A stretch of DNA of 8,408 nt from Anaerolineales bacterium. Lineage in GTDB: Bacteria; Chloroflexota; Anaerolineae; Anaerolineales; Villigracilaceae. The notes beneath the pieces are model-generated. The model made no database searches. It was not told the DNA's origin and saw only the letters and a list, made by a program, of their open reading frames with translations. Made by a program: the position numbers and the translations under genes. Shown piece after piece: positions 6,100-8,408 of the stretch. Position 1 is the first letter of the stretch. Each line of letters starts with the position of its first letter. The stretch spans positions 1-8,408 of the forward strand of contig WGAD01000008.1 of NCBI GenBank assembly GCA_015489255.1, read 5' to 3'.

Positions 6100-6128
6100 A
6101 TTATAACATGCGGACAGAGCCGGTGCAA
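6100..6128 (-). promoter_or_regulatory. Promoter of rplS with extended -10
   Basis: On the minus strand TGTTATAAT (6108-6100) is a perfect extended -10 (TGnTATAAT). TTGCAC at 6128-6123 is a partial -35 with a 17-base spacer. The start point would be near 6093, giving a leader of about 45 bases before the ATG at 6048. The leader contains a possible 6-bp stem (TTTTGG with CCAAAA, 6088-6083 and 6066-6061) next to the ribosome-binding site, too weak to call a control element. Confidence 0.75.
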
Positions 6129-6164
6129 GTTTTTTGGCAAACGAGTTTTCACCCCCGCCCAAAC

Positions 6165-6195
6165 GCCCCCTCGGGCGCTGATCGTCCGAGGGGGC
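6165..6195 (-). terminator. Hairpin terminator of copA
   Basis: A perfect 10-bp stem (6195-6186 and 6174-6165, GCCCCCTCGG with its complement) with an 11-base loop lies 13 bases after the copA stop. On the minus strand only GTTTGGG follows, so the T-run is poor. It may work as a strong-stem terminator or as a 3'-end stabiliser. It separates copA from the rplS promoter. Confidence 0.65.
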
Positions 6196-6207
6196 ATTCT
6201 CCGCCTG

Positions 6208-8408
6208 CTAGATGCGGGCGCGGCGCAGCCGCAGGCTGTTGCTGACCACGGAAACGCTGCTGAACGCCATTGCAAAGGCGGCCAGCATCGGATTGATCAG
6301 CCCGGCGGTCGCTGCGGGGATGAGGGCCACGTTGTAAAAGAAGGCCCAAAACAAGTTTTGCTTGATGGTGCGCAACGTGCTCCGCGAAAGGCGGATAGCG
6401 CGCACCACGCCGCGCAGATCGCCGCTGATCAGGGTCACCGGCGCCGCCGCCATGGCGACATCCGTGCCCGTCCCAATGGCGATCCCCACATCTGCCTGGG
6501 CCAGCGCCGGGGCATCGTTGACGCCGTCGCCTACCATCGCCACCACGGCGCCTTCTTCTTGCAAGGCCCGCACGCGCTCGGCCTTGTCACCGGGGAGCAC
6601 CTCGGCCAGCACCTCGTCCACACCGACCTGGGCCGCAATGGCTTCCGCCGTCTGGCGGTTGTCGCCCGTCATCATGATGACCTTCAGACCCAGGGCTTTC
6701 AGGTCGGCGATCGCCTCGCGCGAGCCTTCTTTGATGGTGTCGGCCACAGCGATCACGCCAACAGCCTGGCCGTCTACGGCCACCAACATGGCCGTTTTGG
6801 CCTCGTTCTGGAAACGGGCCACAGCCTCCAGGGCGGACGCCACGTCCACACCACGGGTCTCCATCATGCGCCGGTTTCCGACCAGCACCTGCCGCCCGTC
6901 CACCTCAGCCTGCACGCCGTGGCCGGCCTCCGCGCGAAAACCTTGCGGTTCGGACAGCGCCAGGTCGCGGTGCGTGGCCTCCGCCCAAATGGCCTCGCCC
7001 AACGGGTGTTCACTGCCCTTTTCCACCGAAGCCGCCAGGCGCAGCAACTCATCTTCTGCCCAGCCATCGTGCAACACAGCGATATCGGTAACGGCCGGCT
7101 GCCCGCGGGTGATGGTTCCCGTCTTGTCCAGGACGATGGTGTCCACCCGTCCGGCGCGCTCCAGCGCTTCGCTGGTGCGGAAGAGTATCCCAGCCTCCGC
7201 GCCCTTGCCGGTTCCCACCATAACGGCGGTCGGCGTCGCCAACCCCATGGCGCACGGGCAGGCAATGACCAGCACCGCCACCATGTTGATCAACGCGCGG
7301 GTAAAGGCATCGGTTTCAGCGCCCGCAGGCAATGGGATGAGATAATACCAGGCGAGAAAGGTCAACACAGCAATGGCGATGACGATGGGCACAAAGACAG
7401 CCGAGACCTGATCAGCCAGCTTCTGAATGGGCGCCTTGCTCCCCTGGGCTTCTTCCACCAGGCGGATGATCTGCGCCAGCGCGGTTTCTTTGCCCACTTT
7501 GGTGGCTTCGACCTTCAGCAGCCCCAGTTTGTTGAGCGTTGCGCCCACGACCGGGTCGCCAGGCCCTTTTTCCACCGGCATAGACTCGCCCGTCAGCATG
7601 GATTCATCCACCGCGGAACGACCCTCCACCACCACGCCGTCCACCGGAATTTTTTCACCCGGGCGCACCAACACCAGATCGCCAACCTGCACGTCGTCCA
7701 CCGGCACTTCCATCTCCTGCCCATCGCGGATCACACGGGCCGTTTTGGCGCGCAAAGACATCAGTTTCTTGATGGCCTCGCTGGTGCGGCCTTTGGCGCG
7801 GGCTTCGAAAAACTTGCCCAGGCGAATCAGGGTGATGATCACCGCCGCGGTTTCGAAATAGTAATGGCCTGGCAGCAGCCCAAGCAGCACGGCCACGGAG
7901 TAGAAATAGGCCGCCGAAGAACCCAGCGCCACCAGCACATCCATGTTTGCCGAGCCATTGCGCAAGGCTTTGTAGCCGCCCTCGTAGTATTGCCAGCCAA
8001 CGTAAAACTGCACGGGCGTCGCCAACACAAATTGCAGCCAGGCCGCCCAGGGGGCTTCGGCCCATTCGCCATACAGGCCGAAACTGGTGCCCATAGACAG
8101 GATGAACAAGGGGGTGGTGAAAATCAAGCCGACGATCAACAAATGCCGTTGTCGCCGGATCTCTTCGGCCCGGGCTTTGGCTTCTGCATCTTCGGCGTCG
8201 CCGCCAAGTTCAATGGCTTCGAAACCGGCGGAGGCGATGGCCCGCCGCAATTCGGCCTGTGTCACCACGGTTGGGATGTATTTGACCAACGCCTTTTCCG
8301 TCGTAAAGCTGACGCTGGCCTCCAGCACGCCATCCAGGGAGGCCAGGGTCTCTTCCAACCGGCGAGCATCGTTGTCGTCGCTCAACCGCTTGATGATCAG
8401 CTCGGCAT
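6208..8408 (-). CDS. copA: Copper-exporting P1B-type ATPase CopA, N-terminus outside window
   Basis: Some 732 residues are visible and the frame is open to the window edge, so the true start lies outside. Numbering from the TTG codon at 8385: a heavy-metal-associated domain at 1-60; membrane helices within 80-190; actuator TGES at 265-268; ion-site CPC at 376-378; phosphorylated D420 in DKTGT; HP in SEHPLG at 459-463; GDGVND at 619-624. FYN at 683-685 and MAFSS at 706-710 are the transmembrane signatures of Cu+ transporters. The enzyme uses ATP to export Cu+ across the inner membrane. The domain at 1-60 keeps the usual fold pattern ([16 protein letters not shown], then [14 protein letters not shown]), but the position of the CxxC reads DDND (8379-8368). 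A second, intact HMA domain could lie upstream outside the window. The gene ends with TAG and is followed by a hairpin. No transporter motif is missing. Confidence 0.95.
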   Translation of the reverse strand, partial: AELIIKRLSDDNDARRLEETLASLDGVLEASVSFTTEKALVKYIPTVVTQAELRRAIASAGFEAIELGGDAEDAEAKARAEEIRRQRHLLIVGLIFTTPLFILSMGTSFGLYGEWAEAPWAAWLQFVLATPVQFYVGWQYYEGGYKALRNGSANMDVLVALGSSAAYFYSVAVLLGLLPGHYYFETAAVIITLIRLGKFFEARAKGRTSEAIKKLMSLRAKTARVIRDGQEMEVPVDDVQVGDLVLVRPGEKIPVDGVVVEGRSAVDESMLTGESMPVEKGPGDPVVGATLNKLGLLKVEATKVGKETALAQIIRLVEEAQGSKAPIQKLADQVSAVFVPIVIAIAVLTFLAWYYLIPLPAGAETDAFTRALINMVAVLVIACPCAMGLATPTAVMVGTGKGAEAGILFRTSEALERAGRVDTIVLDKTGTITRGQPAVTDIAVLHDGWAEDELLRLAASVEKGSEHPLGEAIWAEATHRDLALSEPQGFRAEAGHGVQAEVDGRQVLVGNRRMMETRGVDVASALEAVARFQNEAKTAMLVAVDGQAVGVIAVADTIKEGSREAIADLKALGLKVIMMTGDNRQTAEAIAAQVGVDEVLAEVLPGDKAERVRALQEEGAVVAMVGDGVNDAPALAQADVGIAIGTGTDVAMAAAPVTLISGDLRGVVRAIRLSRSTLRTIKQNLFWAFFYNVALIPAATAGLINPMLAAFAMAFSSVSVVSNSLRLRRARI

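Noticed and set aside
6049..6162. N-terminal extension of rplS
   Set aside because: It would cover the promoter and ribosome-binding site, and L19 proteins begin at the 6048 start.
6362..7345. 327-codon plus-strand open frame opposite copA
   Set aside because: Composition is dominated by Ser, Thr, Ala and Arg without domains, and the minus strand encodes intact CopA motifs throughout.
8383..8385. TTG at 8385 as the start of copA
   Set aside because: The frame stays open to the window edge and the codons before it continue the first strand of the HMA domain (AELIIKR), so the gene begins outside.

Overview
The window reads as ordinary chromosome from a GC-rich bacterium, most likely a Chloroflexota member of the Anaerolineae type. 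That placement is an inference from protein character: a membrane protein with a baseplate-J-like domain upstream of ruvX and mltG, an archaeal/thermophile-type adenosine-specific kinase family protein, and a Chloroflexota-like MltG N-terminus. No phage, transposon, tRNA, rRNA or CRISPR array was seen. Eight genes fill the window, and no gene-free stretch reaches 300 bases.

Layout: (1) 1-2264, minus strand, a tight three-gene operon: a membrane-anchored baseplate-J-like protein, then ruvX (Holliday-junction resolvase-like / YqgF), then mltG (endolytic transglycosylase-like, cut by the window edge). (2) 2265-2365, a divergent intergenic region with a promoter candidate on each strand and an 8-bp inverted repeat whose arms are 42 bp apart. 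(3) 2366-4005, plus strand, a two-gene operon with an ATGA overlap: an adenosine-specific kinase/AMP-binding family protein and a protein joining a cyclic-nucleotide-binding domain to a histidine-kinase-like module that lacks its phosphoacceptor histidine. (4) 4016-4057, a perfect 34-bp palindrome with a T-run on its minus-strand exit, between convergent operons. (5) 4059-5605, minus strand, a class I glutamine-amidotransferase-fold (peptidase C26) hydrolase overlapping murI, glutamate racemase, by ATGA. (6) 5656-6128, minus strand, rplS (ribosomal protein L19) as a single-gene unit with its own extended -10 promoter and a textbook terminator. (7) 6165-8408, minus strand, copA, a copper-exporting P1B-type ATPase, complete at its C-terminus and running off the window at its N-terminus; the only heavy-metal-associated (HMA) domain visible has lost its CxxC motif.

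How they may work together: mltG and murI concern peptidoglycan, and the hydrolase beside murI may act on a gamma-glutamyl compound. The most unusual unit is the plus-strand pair at 2366-4005. It couples a nucleotide-binding protein, from a family reported to carry a stable phosphohistidine, with a cyclic-nucleotide sensor fused to a pseudo-histidine kinase. This is the best candidate here for an undescribed signalling module. The rest is largely housekeeping with some notable sequence details.
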